Source of the DNA: Chthoniobacter flavus
GTDB lineage: Bacteria > Verrucomicrobiota > Verrucomicrobiia > Chthoniobacterales > JACTMZ01
DNA: 45,171 bases
Assembly: GCA_945878135.1 (NCBI GenBank)
Contig: CAMDUL010000025.1
Location: 1-45,171, forward strand
Reading direction: 5' to 3'
Positions 6,648 through 14,669 of this stretch are shown piece after piece. Both the position numbers and the translations under genes were made by a program. The notes beneath the pieces were generated by a model. The model saw nothing but the letters and a program-made list of their open reading frames with translations, did not search any database and was not told where the DNA came from. How positions within the stretch are numbered: position 1 is the stretch's first letter; the number at the start of each line of letters is the position of its first letter.

Positions 6648-7382
6648 ATGGAACGTTCTTTCGGTCGGACGGCGGACGGTTTGCGTCCGGTCACCTTCGA
6701 GCAAGGCATCGCGCCGCACGCCGCGGGGTCGGTGCTGGTCTCGTTCGGCAACACCAAGGTGGTCTGCGCGGCGACCATCGACGAGGCCGTGCCGCGGTGG
6801 ATGCAGGTGCAGAAGGTGTCCGGCGGTTGGTTGACCGCGGAATATTCGATGCTGCCTTACGCCACCCTCGGCCGGAAACAGCGCGACATTTCGCGCGGCA
6901 AACTCGACGGACGGACCACCGAAATCCAGCGGCTCATCGGCCGCTCGCTGCGGGCCGTGGTCGATCTGGAAAAACTCGGACCGCGGACGCTGTGGGTGGA
7001 TTGTGATGTGCTGCAGGCGGACGGCGGGACGCGCACGGCCGCCATCAGCGGGGCCTGCGTGGCGGTGGAGCTGGCCTTCCGGAAACTGATCGCGGAGGGA
7101 AAAATCAAAGAAACGGCCCTCAAAGAACGCGTCGCCGCGGTCAGCGTGGGCGTGGTCGGGGGAGAGGTCCTTCTCGATTTGGATTACATCGAGGACAAGG
7201 ATGCGAGCGTGGACCTGAATCTGGTCATGACCCAAAGCGGGGAGTTTGTCGAAGTGCAGGGGTCCGGGGAAGAGGCCACCTTCGGCGAGGAGGCGCTTTT
7301 TGAGATGCTGCGGGTCGGGCGGGCCGGGATCGAAAGTTTGCTTGCCCTTCAGGAGGGCGCCCTTACTCTGTCCGGTTCTTAA
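6648..7382 (+). CDS. rph: Ribonuclease PH
   Basis: A phosphorolytic 3'-5' exoribonuclease that trims tRNA 3' ends and works as a hexameric ring. The 244-residue length matches the family. Motifs visible are VLVSFGNTKVVCAAT near the N-terminus, GWLTAEYSMLPYAT (normally MLPRAT), GRKQRDISRGKLDGRTTEIQRLIGRSLR, the phosphate-binding CDVLQADGGTRTAAISGA, and DLDYIEDKDASVDLNLVMT. The change from R to Y in MLPYAT and the GRKQRD in place of the usual R.RRE are mild departures that leave the phosphate-site Arg of GGTRT intact. The gene ends inside a palindrome that also contains the gmd ribosome site. Confidence 0.93.
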   Translation: MERSFGRTADGLRPVTFEQGIAPHAAGSVLVSFGNTKVVCAATIDEAVPRWMQVQKVSGGWLTAEYSMLPYATLGRKQRDISRGKLDGRTTEIQRLIGRSLRAVVDLEKLGPRTLWVDCDVLQADGGTRTAAISGACVAVELAFRKLIAEGKIKETALKERVAAVSVGVVGGEVLLDLDYIEDKDASVDLNLVMTQSGEFVEVQGSGEEATFGEEALFEMLRVGRAGIESLLALQEGALTLSGS

Positions 7383-7390
7383 GGACCGGA
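7371..7390 (+). promoter_or_regulatory. Palindrome spanning rph stop and gmd ribosome-binding site
   Basis: TCCGGTTCTTAAGGACCGGA is palindromic except for one T-G pair. It contains the rph stop TAA (7380-7382) and the gmd ribosome site AAGGA (7381-7385), which lies six bases before the gmd ATG. As RNA it could fold into a hairpin hiding that site until a ribosome finishing rph opens it. The folding role is inference. Confidence 0.5.
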
Positions 7391-7391
7391 T

Positions 7392-8399
7392 ATGAAGAAG
7401 GCACTCATCACAGGAATCACCGGACAGGACGGCTCGTATCTGGCCGATCTCCTCGTGGCCAAAGGCTACGAGGTGCATGGCATCATCCGCCGGGCCAGCA
7501 CGTTCAATACGGCCCGCATCGACCACCTTTACCAGGACCCGCATGTCAACGGGGTGCGCCTTTTCCTCCATTACGGTGATCTGGCGGACTCGGTGAACCT
7601 GACCAAGCTGCTCTACGACCTGCAGCCGGACGAAGTCTACAACCTCGGCGCCCAGAGCCATGTGCGGGTCAGCTTCGACATTCCCGAATACACGGCGGAT
7701 GTGACCGGGGTGGGGACGATCCGCATCCTGGAAGCCATTCGCGAGTCGGGTGTGAAGCCCCGCTTTTACCAAGCCTCGAGCAGCGAGATGTTCGGCAAGG
7801 TGCAGGAGGTTCCCCAAAAAGAAACCACGCCCTTCTGGCCGCGCAGTCCTTACGGTTGCGCCAAGATGTTCGGCCACTGGGCCACGGTGAACTACCGGGA
7901 GAGCTACAACCTTTTTGCCTGCAGCGGCATCCTCTTCAACCACGAGAGCCCGCGCCGCGGCGAGACCTTCGTGACCCGCAAGATTTCCCGCGCGGTGGCC
8001 GCGATCAAACTCGGCCTGCAGAAGGAGATTTACCTCGGCAACATGGATGCCAAGCGCGACTGGGGTTACGCTCCCGAATACGTCGAGGGCATGTGGCGTA
8101 TGCTGCAGGCCGACGAACCCGACGATTACATCCTGGCCACCAACGAGACCCACACGGTCAAGGAATTCGTGGAAGAGGCCTTCAGTCACGCGGGGCTTGA
8201 TTGGGAGAAATACGTGAAGTATGACGCCCGCTACGAGCGTCCGGCCGAGGTCGACCTCCTCATCGGAGACCCGGCCAAGGCCAAGCGCCAGCTCGGCTGG
8301 GAACCGAAAGTCCGTTTCAAGGAACTCGTCCAGATCATGGTCGATGCCGATCTTGAAATGCTTGAAGGCAAGGGCCTCGTCCACCAACATCAAGCCTGA
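7392..8399 (+). CDS. gmd: GDP-mannose 4,6-dehydratase
   Basis: Converts GDP-mannose to GDP-4-keto-6-deoxymannose, the precursor of GDP-fucose, GDP-rhamnose or GDP-perosamine for surface polysaccharide. A 335-residue extended SDR. The nucleotide motif [10 protein letters not shown] is at residues 8-17, and the NADP-selecting RR is in IIRRAS. The active-site region is SSSEMFG near 130, with YGCAK giving Tyr154 and Lys158. [15 protein letters not shown] is the GDP-mannose-binding signature. The family usually has YAVAK or YGCAKMYAYW; here the segment is [19 protein letters not shown]. No wcaG/fcl partner follows, so the end product cannot be told. It is likely coupled to rph. Confidence 0.93.
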   Translation: MKKALITGITGQDGSYLADLLVAKGYEVHGIIRRASTFNTARIDHLYQDPHVNGVRLFLHYGDLADSVNLTKLLYDLQPDEVYNLGAQSHVRVSFDIPEYTADVTGVGTIRILEAIRESGVKPRFYQASSSEMFGKVQEVPQKETTPFWPRSPYGCAKMFGHWATVNYRESYNLFACSGILFNHESPRRGETFVTRKISRAVAAIKLGLQKEIYLGNMDAKRDWGYAPEYVEGMWRMLQADEPDDYILATNETHTVKEFVEEAFSHAGLDWEKYVKYDARYERPAEVDLLIGDPAKAKRQLGWEPKVRFKELVQIMVDADLEMLEGKGLVHQHQA

Positions 8400-8426
8400 C
8401 CAATCAGAAGCACCCGAAAAAAACGT

Positions 8427-8690
8427 ATGTCCAGAGTCTGCACCATCACCGGAGCCAAACCCAAGCGCGGATCGACCATCCACCGCCGCGGTATGGCCAA
8501 AAAGAAAGGCGGCGTCGGCCGCCACGTCACGGCGAACACACCCCGTTACTTTACCCCGAACCTCCAGGAAAAGCGCATCTGGGTTCCCGAGCTCAAGCGG
8601 TTCGTCAAAGTGAAGCTCACCGCCCGCGCCCTGAAGACGATCAACAAAAACGGGGCTTACGCCACTCTCAAGAAGGCCGGGGTTATCTGA
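8427..8690 (+). CDS. rpmB: 50S ribosomal protein L28
   Basis: An 87-residue basic protein. The N-terminus SRVCTITGAKPKRGSTIHRRGMAKKKGGVGRH fits L28 (usual start SRxCxxTGKxPxxGNNxSHA). ANTPRYFTPNLQEKRIWVPELKRFVKVKLTARALKTI is the conserved L28 core. It binds near the E site of the large subunit. Only one Cys is seen at the N-terminus, so this is the zinc-free form. It lies 27 bp after gmd and 45 bp before a small gene that may share its transcript. Confidence 0.93.
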   Translation: MSRVCTITGAKPKRGSTIHRRGMAKKKGGVGRHVTANTPRYFTPNLQEKRIWVPELKRFVKVKLTARALKTINKNGAYATLKKAGVI

Positions 8691-8735
8691 CCCTCTTGAC
8701 TCCCACCCAAAACCCAAGAAAGGAAACAAACCACC

Positions 8736-8939
8736 ATGGCATTCAGCACAGTCAGCAAAAAAAGCGGTAAAACTTATTTCCTCCACGCGCGTCTCCAGAA
8801 GTTGCGCGGCGGACAGGAAGTCACCCTCTACTACTTCGCGGGACAACCCGGCGACGGCGCGATCGACGCGCTTCCCGCCGGCTATGAAGTCTCCGAGAAC
8901 GAGCGCACCGGCCTCCCGCTGCTCAAGAAGAAGCGGTAA
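8736..8939 (+). CDS. Small conserved hypothetical protein downstream of rpmB
   Basis: A 67-residue soluble protein with a good ribosome site (GAAAGGAAAC) upstream of the ATG. It has an aromatic-rich core (KTYFLHARLQKLRGGQEVTLYYFAG), a Gly/Asp turn, then ALPAGYEVSENERTGLPLLKKKR with a basic tail. No catalytic motif is visible. The strand-turn-strand pattern and basic ends could suit RNA or ribosome association, but this is only a guess prompted by its position after rpmB. The strong intrinsic terminator at 8962 closes the unit just after its stop. Confidence 0.75.
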   Translation: MAFSTVSKKSGKTYFLHARLQKLRGGQEVTLYYFAGQPGDGAIDALPAGYEVSENERTGLPLLKKKR

Positions 8940-8961
8940 GGCGCGCCAAACGTCTTTGCGC

Positions 8962-8997
8962 AAAGCGGCCCGGCGTATGCAGGGCCGCTTTTTCTTT
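8962..8997 (+). terminator. Rho-independent terminator after rpmB unit
   Basis: A perfect 10-bp stem, AAAGCGGCCC (8962-8971) with GGGCCGCTTT (8982-8991), a 10-nt loop, then a T-rich tail (TTTCTTT ending 8997). It is the clearest terminator in the window. It argues against an alternative lhgO start at 8977, which would lie in the loop. Confidence 0.85.
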
Positions 8998-9009
8998 GCC
9001 GCTGCACCC

Positions 9010-10197
9010 GTGAAACACCCGCTGATCATCGGCGGCGGCCTGGTCGGGCTGGCCACTGCCTGGCAGTTGCTCCGCTCCGGCCGCGTGCCTTCGCTGACTC
9101 TCCTCGAAAAGGAGCCGCAGGTCGGCGCCCACCAGAGCACGCACAACAGCGGCGTGCTCCATGCGGGCCTCTACTACAAACCCGGTTCGCTCAAGGCGCG
9201 GCTCGCCGTCGAAGGCATCCGCGAAATGACCGCCTACTGCCGCGAGAAAAACATCCCGCACGAAATCTGCGGCAAGGTCGTGGTGGCGGTCGATGAAAGC
9301 GAGGTCCCGCGCTTGCGCGAACTGGAAACCCGCGGACAGGCCAACGGACTGCGCGGACTGCGCCGGCTCGACCGCGATGGCTTGCGCGCCCTCGAGCCGC
9401 ACGCGGCCGGTGTCGCGGCGCTCCACGTGCCGGAGGAAGGCATCGTCGACTACGCCGCGGTGTGCAGCGCCCTGCGCGACGACATCCTCGCCATGAACGG
9501 CTGCCTGGTCACCATGGCGAAGGTGACGCGGCTGCACGAAACCTCCGGCGGCTGGACCGCCGAAACAACGGCCGGAGAATTCCGCGGCGATTTTCTCGTC
9601 AACTGCGCCGGGCTGCACAGCGACCGCGTTTGCCGACTCGCCGGACTCGACCCGGCCGACCGCATTGTCCCGTTCCGCGGCGAATATTACCAACTGCGCC
9701 CCGGGGCCGCGCACCTTGTCCGCCACCTCATCTACCCCGTGCCCGATCCGGAATTCCCTTTCCTCGGCGTCCATTTCACAAGACTCATCCACGGCGGCAC
9801 CGAGGCGGGACCCAATGCCGTCCTCGCCTTCGGACGCGAAGCCTACGGCAAGACGCAGTGGAACGCGCGCGACCTGGCCGATGCGGCCGGCTTTCCCGGA
9901 CTGTGGAAATTCCTCGCCCGCCATCCGCGCATGGCCTGGGACGAAAGCCTCCGCTCGCTGAGTAAAAAACTTTTTTGCCGTTCGCTGCAACGTCTTGTTC
10001 CCGAACTGCGCGAACCGGATCTGGCACCCGGCGGTGCCGGTGTCCGCGCGCAGGCCATTTCGCGCCACGGCGAACTGGTCCAGGATTTCCGCCTCGTGTC
10101 CGGTCCGCGTGCCCTCCATGTTGTCAACGCCCCCAGCCCGGCCGCCACCGCCTGCCTCGCCATCGGTCGTGAGATCAGGCAACGCATTGCCGCGTGA
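9010..10197 (+). CDS. lhgO: L-2-hydroxyglutarate dehydrogenase/oxidase (FAD-dependent)
   Basis: Oxidises L-2-hydroxyglutarate to 2-oxoglutarate, removing a by-product of dehydrogenases and feeding electrons to the quinone pool or to oxygen. The 395 residues from GTG 9010 fit the DAO-fold LhgO family. The FAD site is LIIGGGLVGLATAWQLL (residues 5-21). The family signature THNSGVLHAGLYYKPGSLKARL follows, and later come FRGEYYQL, VHFTRLIHGG and GPNAVLAFGREAY. The GTG at 9010 is chosen because an upstream ATG at 8977 sits within the terminator loop and would add an odd segment. It is a stand-alone gene. Confidence 0.88.
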   Translation: MKHPLIIGGGLVGLATAWQLLRSGRVPSLTLLEKEPQVGAHQSTHNSGVLHAGLYYKPGSLKARLAVEGIREMTAYCREKNIPHEICGKVVVAVDESEVPRLRELETRGQANGLRGLRRLDRDGLRALEPHAAGVAALHVPEEGIVDYAAVCSALRDDILAMNGCLVTMAKVTRLHETSGGWTAETTAGEFRGDFLVNCAGLHSDRVCRLAGLDPADRIVPFRGEYYQLRPGAAHLVRHLIYPVPDPEFPFLGVHFTRLIHGGTEAGPNAVLAFGREAYGKTQWNARDLADAAGFPGLWKFLARHPRMAWDESLRSLSKKLFCRSLQRLVPELREPDLAPGGAGVRAQAISRHGELVQDFRLVSGPRALHVVNAPSPAATACLAIGREIRQRIAA

Positions 10198-10222
10198 CGG
10201 CGGACCGCCGAATCGCTAATTT
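10194..10222 (+). promoter_or_regulatory. Putative promoter of the secreted protein-his unit
   Basis: GTGACG (10194-10199, four of six), 17 bp, TAATTT (10217-10222). The -10 ends six bases before the GTG start at 10229, again implying no leader. Confidence 0.4.
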
Positions 10223-10228
10223 GAACCG

Positions 10229-11311
10229 GTGCAAAAACTGATATTGATCATCCTGCTGTGCCTTCCTTGGACCACGGCGGGCGCCGAGTCCATCGAGTTG
10301 CAGGACGGCACCACGGTCGAAGGGAAAATCCTCTCGGTCGGTGCCGATACCGTGCGCATCGAAGTGCAGACCAGCCCGACCATCCGCGAGGAAAAGTCTT
10401 ATCCGCGCGCCGAGGTCGCCAAGATCCGGCGGGCCGGACCGGACGATCTCGCCTTCGAGGACATCGCGGGCCTTACCGCACCCGGCACGGCCGACGATCC
10501 CGCCGTTTATGACGTCCTGATCGAGCCCGTGCGGCTCTTCATGAAGAATTACGCCTACAGCAGACACATGCCGCAGGCCCGGCAGTTGTCCGCGACCCTC
10601 GAATCCGAACGCGCGCGCCTCGCGTCCGGCGAGGTCAAGGTGGACGGCGAATGGATCCCCAAAGATGCCTCCCCGGCCGAGCGGACCGAAATCGGCGGAC
10701 GGGTGCAGCTTTCCAAAATGAAAGCCACCCCCGATCCCGCCGCCGCACTGGCCGCCTTCGAGGTCCTGGAAAAGAACCACCCGGCATCGTCCGCCTACCC
10801 GGAAGCCGTGCCGGTCGCTCTCGCCTCGATCGAAAAACTCCGTGCTTCCATCGTCCGGGCCAGCGCCGACCTCGACCGGCGCACGCGCGAGCAGGAGGAG
10901 GGATTGAAATTGGCCAGCGAGGACCGCCGCCGGCAGATGGAGGCGGGCATCGCGCAGGAAACGGCCGCCGTGCAGGCGCAAATCGACCGCGTCAGGCAAA
11001 GCGGCGGCAAGTGGCTGCCCGTCCTGCCCGACGGGACAGCGCTCGAGGAATTGTCCAGGCTCTCGGACAGCGAGAAGGCACGCTTGGAGAAAATCGACAC
11101 GCAAAAAATGTCGGAGGCCGTCGCCAAGGCCCGCAGCGCCGCGGAGCAAATCGAGGCCGGCGATCTCGACGGAGCGAAAACCAGCCTGGACGAAGCAAAG
11201 GCACTCTGGTCGCAGTATGGCCGCTTGGCCCCGCTGCAGGAATCGCTCAAAAAAGCGCAGGACGAAGCCGCCCGCCGGGCCAAGGAAGAAGCCAAACCCG
11301 CCGCATCATGA
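10229..11311 (+). CDS. Secreted coiled-coil protein with N-terminal 'DG' beta module
   Basis: A 360-residue protein of unknown function, starting at GTG. A signal peptide (KLILIILLCLPWTTAGA) has a likely cut after AGA. Residues 21-70 form a small beta module (IELQDGTTVEGKILSVGADTVRIEVQTS...YPRAEVAKI). The same pattern opens the unrelated-length protein ending at 31828. The middle and C-terminal parts are Glu/Ala/Lys-rich helices likely to form coiled coils (DRRTREQEEGLKLASEDRRRQMEAGIAQETAAVQAQ). A periplasmic scaffold or sensing role is conceivable but unproven. Its stop overlaps the hisB start (ATGA), so translation is coupled to a histidine enzyme despite the different compartment. Confidence 0.75.
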   Translation: MQKLILIILLCLPWTTAGAESIELQDGTTVEGKILSVGADTVRIEVQTSPTIREEKSYPRAEVAKIRRAGPDDLAFEDIAGLTAPGTADDPAVYDVLIEPVRLFMKNYAYSRHMPQARQLSATLESERARLASGEVKVDGEWIPKDASPAERTEIGGRVQLSKMKATPDPAAALAAFEVLEKNHPASSAYPEAVPVALASIEKLRASIVRASADLDRRTREQEEGLKLASEDRRRQMEAGIAQETAAVQAQIDRVRQSGGKWLPVLPDGTALEELSRLSDSEKARLEKIDTQKMSEAVAKARSAAEQIEAGDLDGAKTSLDEAKALWSQYGRLAPLQESLKKAQDEAARRAKEEAKPAAS

Positions 11312-11895
11312 ACCGCACCGCCACCGTCAAACGCCGGACCCGCGAAACCGACATCGAGCTGACCTTCGCCGTCGACGGCAGCGGCCGCGCGCAAATCGCC
11401 ACCGGCGTCGGATTCTTCGACCACATGCTCGAACTGTTCGCCAAACACGGGCTCTTCGACCTGCAACTCACGGCCAAAGGCGACCTCAATGTCGACGCGC
11501 ACCACACGGTGGAAGATGTCGGTCTCGCCCTCGGCCAGGCACTGCGCGAATCGCTCGGCGACAAAAAAGGGCTCTGCCGCTACGGGTGGTGTCTCCTGCC
11601 GATGGACGATGCCCTTGCGCGCATCGCCCTCGACTGCAGCGGCCGTCCCTACCTCGCTTACGAAGCGCCGGAGGAAGCGGGTCCGATCGGGGATTTTCCG
11701 TTCCAACTGATCGAGGAATTTCTGCGCGCCTTCAGCGTACAGGGTGGACTCAATCTGCACGTCGCGCTGCTCGACGGACGCGACACGCACCACATGGCCG
11801 AGGCCGTCTTCAAAGGATTGGCCCGCGCCCTCGACCAGGCCACGCAAATCGACCCGCGCGTGCAAGGCGTGCCCAGCACCAAGGGACAGCTCTGA
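11308..11895 (+). CDS. hisB: Imidazoleglycerol-phosphate dehydratase
   Basis: Catalyses the sixth step of histidine biosynthesis (IGP to imidazole acetol phosphate), with Mn bound by His and Glu residues. The 195-residue monofunctional form lacks the phosphatase domain found in E. coli HisB. The metal motifs are GFFDHMLELFAKHG, DAHHTVEDVGLALG and, near the C-terminus, DTHHMAEAVFKGLARAL. RETDIE at the start and STKG at the end are typical. It has a 4-bp overlap with the secreted-protein gene and a 3-bp gap to hisH. Confidence 0.95.
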   Translation: MNRTATVKRRTRETDIELTFAVDGSGRAQIATGVGFFDHMLELFAKHGLFDLQLTAKGDLNVDAHHTVEDVGLALGQALRESLGDKKGLCRYGWCLLPMDDALARIALDCSGRPYLAYEAPEEAGPIGDFPFQLIEEFLRAFSVQGGLNLHVALLDGRDTHHMAEAVFKGLARALDQATQIDPRVQGVPSTKGQL

Positions 11896-11898
11896 TCC

Positions 11899-12528
11899 AT
11901 GGCCGAACCGCCACGCGTGGCCATGATCGATTATGGCAGCGGCAACCTGCGCAGCGTGGAGAAAGCGCTGCAAAAGGCGGGGGCGCTGGTTGTCCGCTGC
12001 GACACACCTCAGGCGCTGGCCGGATGCGCCGCCGTCGTGCTGCCGGGCGTGGGTTCTTTCGGCGACTGCGCCCGGAGCCTCGAAGCGCGCGGTCTGACCG
12101 CGCCGCTCCGCGCGTGGCTCGCCGCGGGGCGTCCTTACCTCGGCATCTGCCTGGGTTACCAGATTTTGTTCGAAGCGAGCGACGAGTCGCCGGATTCGGC
12201 GGGGCTCGGGCACTGGCGCGGACGCGTGGTGCGCTTCCCCGCGCAACCCGGTCTCAAGGTCCCGCACATGGGATGGAACAGCCTGCAATGGCGGGCCGGC
12301 GAACCGCTCTTCGCGGGCGCACCGGATCCGGCCTGCGTGTATTTCGTGCATTCTTACTTCCCCGTTCCGGCCGACGCCGGTCTGGTCACAGCCACCAGCC
12401 GGCACGGCGTGGAATTCGCCGCCGCGGCCCGCGACGGACGCGTGCACGGGATGCAGTTCCATCCGGAGAAAAGCCAGGCCACCGGCCTGCGCATGCTGGA
12501 AAACTTCGTGCGCGAGTGCGCCTCTTGA
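11899..12528 (+). CDS. hisH: Imidazole glycerol phosphate synthase glutaminase subunit
   Basis: The class I glutamine amidotransferase that feeds ammonia to HisF in step five of histidine synthesis. 209 residues. The catalytic triad is visible: Cys84 in GICLGYQ, and His and Glu in MQFHPEKSQ near the C-terminus. IDYGSGNLRSV at the start and LPGVGSFGD are typical of HisH. hisF is not in the window, so the partner must lie elsewhere, whereas most his operons keep hisH-hisA-hisF together. Confidence 0.95.
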   Translation: MAEPPRVAMIDYGSGNLRSVEKALQKAGALVVRCDTPQALAGCAAVVLPGVGSFGDCARSLEARGLTAPLRAWLAAGRPYLGICLGYQILFEASDESPDSAGLGHWRGRVVRFPAQPGLKVPHMGWNSLQWRAGEPLFAGAPDPACVYFVHSYFPVPADAGLVTATSRHGVEFAAAARDGRVHGMQFHPEKSQATGLRMLENFVRECAS

Positions 12529-12529
12529 A

Positions 12530-13267
12530 ATGCTGCTTTATCCCGCCATCGACTTGATGAACGGCCAGGCCGTGCGGTTGCGCCAAGGCCGGGCCGAGGA
12601 CAAAACCGTCTACTCCGACGACCCCGCCGCCGTGGCCCGGGAATGGGCGGAGCGGGGCGGCGATTGGTTGCACGTCGTCGACCTCGACGCGGCTTTCAGC
12701 GGCGAGCAGACCAACCTGGAAATCGTCAAACGCATCGCCGGGGAAATCGCCCTGCCCGTGCAATTGGGCGGCGGTCTGCGCGACGAGGCAGCCATCGAGC
12801 GCGCCTTGGCCGCGGGCGTGGCCCGGGTGGTCATCGGCACCCGCGCGGCCGAATCGCCGGACTTCATCGCGCGTGCGGTGGAGCGCTTTGGCGGGGACAA
12901 AATCGCGGTCGGCATCGACGCCCGCGACGGGATGGTCGCGGTGAAGGGATGGACTCTCACCACGGGCCTCAGCGCCCTTGATCTGGCCCGAGGCGCGGCC
13001 GCGGCGGGCGCGGCGGCCATTATCTACACCGACATCACCACGGATGGCATGCTGCAGGGTCCGAATCTGGCGGCCACGGCCGAAGTCGTCCGCGCCGTCC
13101 CAATCGGAGTGATCGCCAGCGGCGGAGTTTCTTCGGCCGCCGATCTGGTGAAGCTCGAACAGATCGGAGGCCTCGCCGGCGCGATCATCGGGCGCGCGCT
13201 CTTCGACGGCCGCATCCAGGGCCGACTTCGGGAGGCCATGCGGGTTGCGGACGGGGCGGCGGATTGA
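12530..13267 (+). CDS. hisA: Phosphoribosylformimino-5-aminoimidazole carboxamide ribotide isomerase
   Basis: A TIM-barrel Amadori isomerase of histidine biosynthesis (ProFAR to PRFAR). 245 residues. Asp8 in YPAIDLMNG and Asp130 in VGIDARDG are the acid-base pair. The two phosphate loops QLGGGLRD and IASGGVSS are clear, and YTDITTDGM closes the barrel. It starts two bases after the hisH stop. The tryptophan-pathway PriA variants share this fold, but the local his context favours HisA. Confidence 0.94.
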   Translation: MLLYPAIDLMNGQAVRLRQGRAEDKTVYSDDPAAVAREWAERGGDWLHVVDLDAAFSGEQTNLEIVKRIAGEIALPVQLGGGLRDEAAIERALAAGVARVVIGTRAAESPDFIARAVERFGGDKIAVGIDARDGMVAVKGWTLTTGLSALDLARGAAAAGAAAIIYTDITTDGMLQGPNLAATAEVVRAVPIGVIASGGVSSAADLVKLEQIGGLAGAIIGRALFDGRIQGRLREAMRVADGAAD

Positions 13268-13311
13268 GATTGGCCTTGCGATCCGTGGTGAAGTCTGTTC
13301 CTGTTTGACCC

Positions 13312-13749
13312 ATGAGATTCCGCCTTCCGGCCCTGATCACTCCTCTTACGGTCGCCGCTTTGGTCGCCGCCTGCACACCCGAGGAAAAGCCCGCCCCGAC
13401 CCCGCGCAATCGCTACGGATTCGGCGGAACCCAGACGCTGCCACAGGCCCCGGCCCAACCCCAGACCACGACGGCCAGCACTTTGCCGCCGCTCAGCGGC
13501 ACGGACACCTCCGCAGGGGTCACTGATTCCACGCTCGTCACTCCGGTGGTTACTCCCACGCCCGCGCCGACGCCGCCACCGGTCAGCCTGCCGACTCCCG
13601 AGATTTCTTATGGCATCCCTGTTCCGGGCAAACCCGGATTTGTCACAAGTCCGCATGCGCCCAACGCCGGCTTTGTCGACGTGCGCGGATTCCCTCCGGG
13701 CACGGAGGTCAAGGATCCCTATACCGGACGGATCTTCCTCGTTCCCTGA
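13312..13749 (+). CDS. Pro/Thr-rich lipoprotein
   Basis: A 145-residue predicted lipoprotein. The leader [21 protein letters not shown] has a lipobox ending VAAC at Cys21. It is followed by a low-complexity linker rich in Pro, Thr and Ala (about residues 24-95). A short conserved-looking C-terminal segment then reads [45 protein letters not shown]. This layout (anchor, spacer, small end module) suggests an outer-membrane-tethered protein; the end module has no function I can name. It lies 44 bp after hisA and may be read from the same transcript. Confidence 0.75.
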   Translation: MRFRLPALITPLTVAALVAACTPEEKPAPTPRNRYGFGGTQTLPQAPAQPQTTTASTLPPLSGTDTSAGVTDSTLVTPVVTPTPAPTPPPVSLPTPEISYGIPVPGKPGFVTSPHAPNAGFVDVRGFPPGTEVKDPYTGRIFLVP

Positions 13750-13803
13750 CCGCGTATTTTCCGGCGTGAGGTTCCGCTCGCGGCTTGTCATGTTAGCCGC
13801 GTG

Positions 13804-14667
13804 ATGAGCGGCCATAACACCACCGTTGCCGTTTTCGGTCCGGGCCTCATGGGAGGTTCGTTGCTCATGGCTCTGCGTGCCCGGCATCCGGGGACGAGCT
13901 TGCGCGTCTGGGGGCGCCGCGAGGAAGCACTGCAGCACCTGCGCGACCGGGGCCTGGCCGACTTTGCTTCCACCGATGCCGCGCAAACGGCGCAAGGCGC
14001 GGATATCGCCGTGCTCTGCGTTCCGGTCGACAAATTGGCGGAGGTTGCCGCCGCGGCCGCGCCGGGCGTCGGCCCGGAATGCGCCGTCACCGATGTGGGC
14101 AGCGTCAAAGCAAACGTGGTTGCGGAACTGGAGCGGATTTTTTCGCCCGACCGGAATTTCGTCGGCAGCCATCCGATGTGCGGATCGGAGGCTGCGGGCC
14201 TCGGAGCGGCACGCGCGGACCTTTATGACACCGCCCTTTGTGTGGTGACACCGACGCCGTCCTCCCGTCCGGAAGCGACACGGGTGGTGGAGGATTTCTG
14301 GCGCTCTGTCGGCATGCGGACCATCTCCATGCCGGCGGCAGCCCATGATCGCGCCGCCGCCGTAGCCAGTCATGTGCCCCACGTGGCCGCCGCTGTTTTG
14401 GTCAACTTGCTCGAGGACGAAAGCACGGAAGCGGCCGCCATGTGTGCGGGCGGTTTCCGCGACACCACACGGGTGGCCTCGGGTTCCCCCGAACTGTGGA
14501 CCGCGATCCTCTCCTCCAACCGCGCGGAGGTGATCGCCGCTTTGGGCAAACTGGGCGATTCTGTGGCGGCGGTCCGCACCCTGCTGGAGCGGGAAGACAC
14601 GCCGGCGCTGCGCGATTTTCTCGCACGCGCCGCCGCGCGTCGCGGACAAATCCCCGCCACGCCGTAA
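13804..14667 (+). CDS. tyrA: Prephenate dehydrogenase
   Basis: NAD(P)-dependent oxidative decarboxylation of prephenate to 4-hydroxyphenylpyruvate in tyrosine synthesis. 287 residues. The Rossmann motif is GPGLMGGSL (12-20). TDVGSVKANV and GSHPMCGSEAAGLGAARADLYDTALCVVTPT are the substrate-binding signatures, with the catalytic His in SHPM. C-terminal helices include ASHVPHVAAAVLVN and GGFRDTTRVASGSPELW. No ACT domain follows, so allosteric control is probably absent or different. An in-frame GTG lies at 13801. It begins a run with aroA, cmk and plsC. Confidence 0.92.
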   Translation: MSGHNTTVAVFGPGLMGGSLLMALRARHPGTSLRVWGRREEALQHLRDRGLADFASTDAAQTAQGADIAVLCVPVDKLAEVAAAAAPGVGPECAVTDVGSVKANVVAELERIFSPDRNFVGSHPMCGSEAAGLGAARADLYDTALCVVTPTPSSRPEATRVVEDFWRSVGMRTISMPAAAHDRAAAVASHVPHVAAAVLVNLLEDESTEAAAMCAGGFRDTTRVASGSPELWTAILSSNRAEVIAALGKLGDSVAAVRTLLEREDTPALRDFLARAAARRGQIPATP

Positions 14668-14669
14668 CC

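Noticed and set aside
8977-9009. Alternative upstream ATG for lhgO at 8977
   Set aside because: It lies in the loop of the intrinsic terminator and would add residues not typical of the family. GTG 9010 places the FAD motif at the usual distance.
6456-9146. Minus-strand open frame of 896 codons opposite lexA, rph, gmd and rpmB
   Set aside because: It crosses several well-supported genes and a terminator. Composition is that of antisense GC-rich coding DNA.
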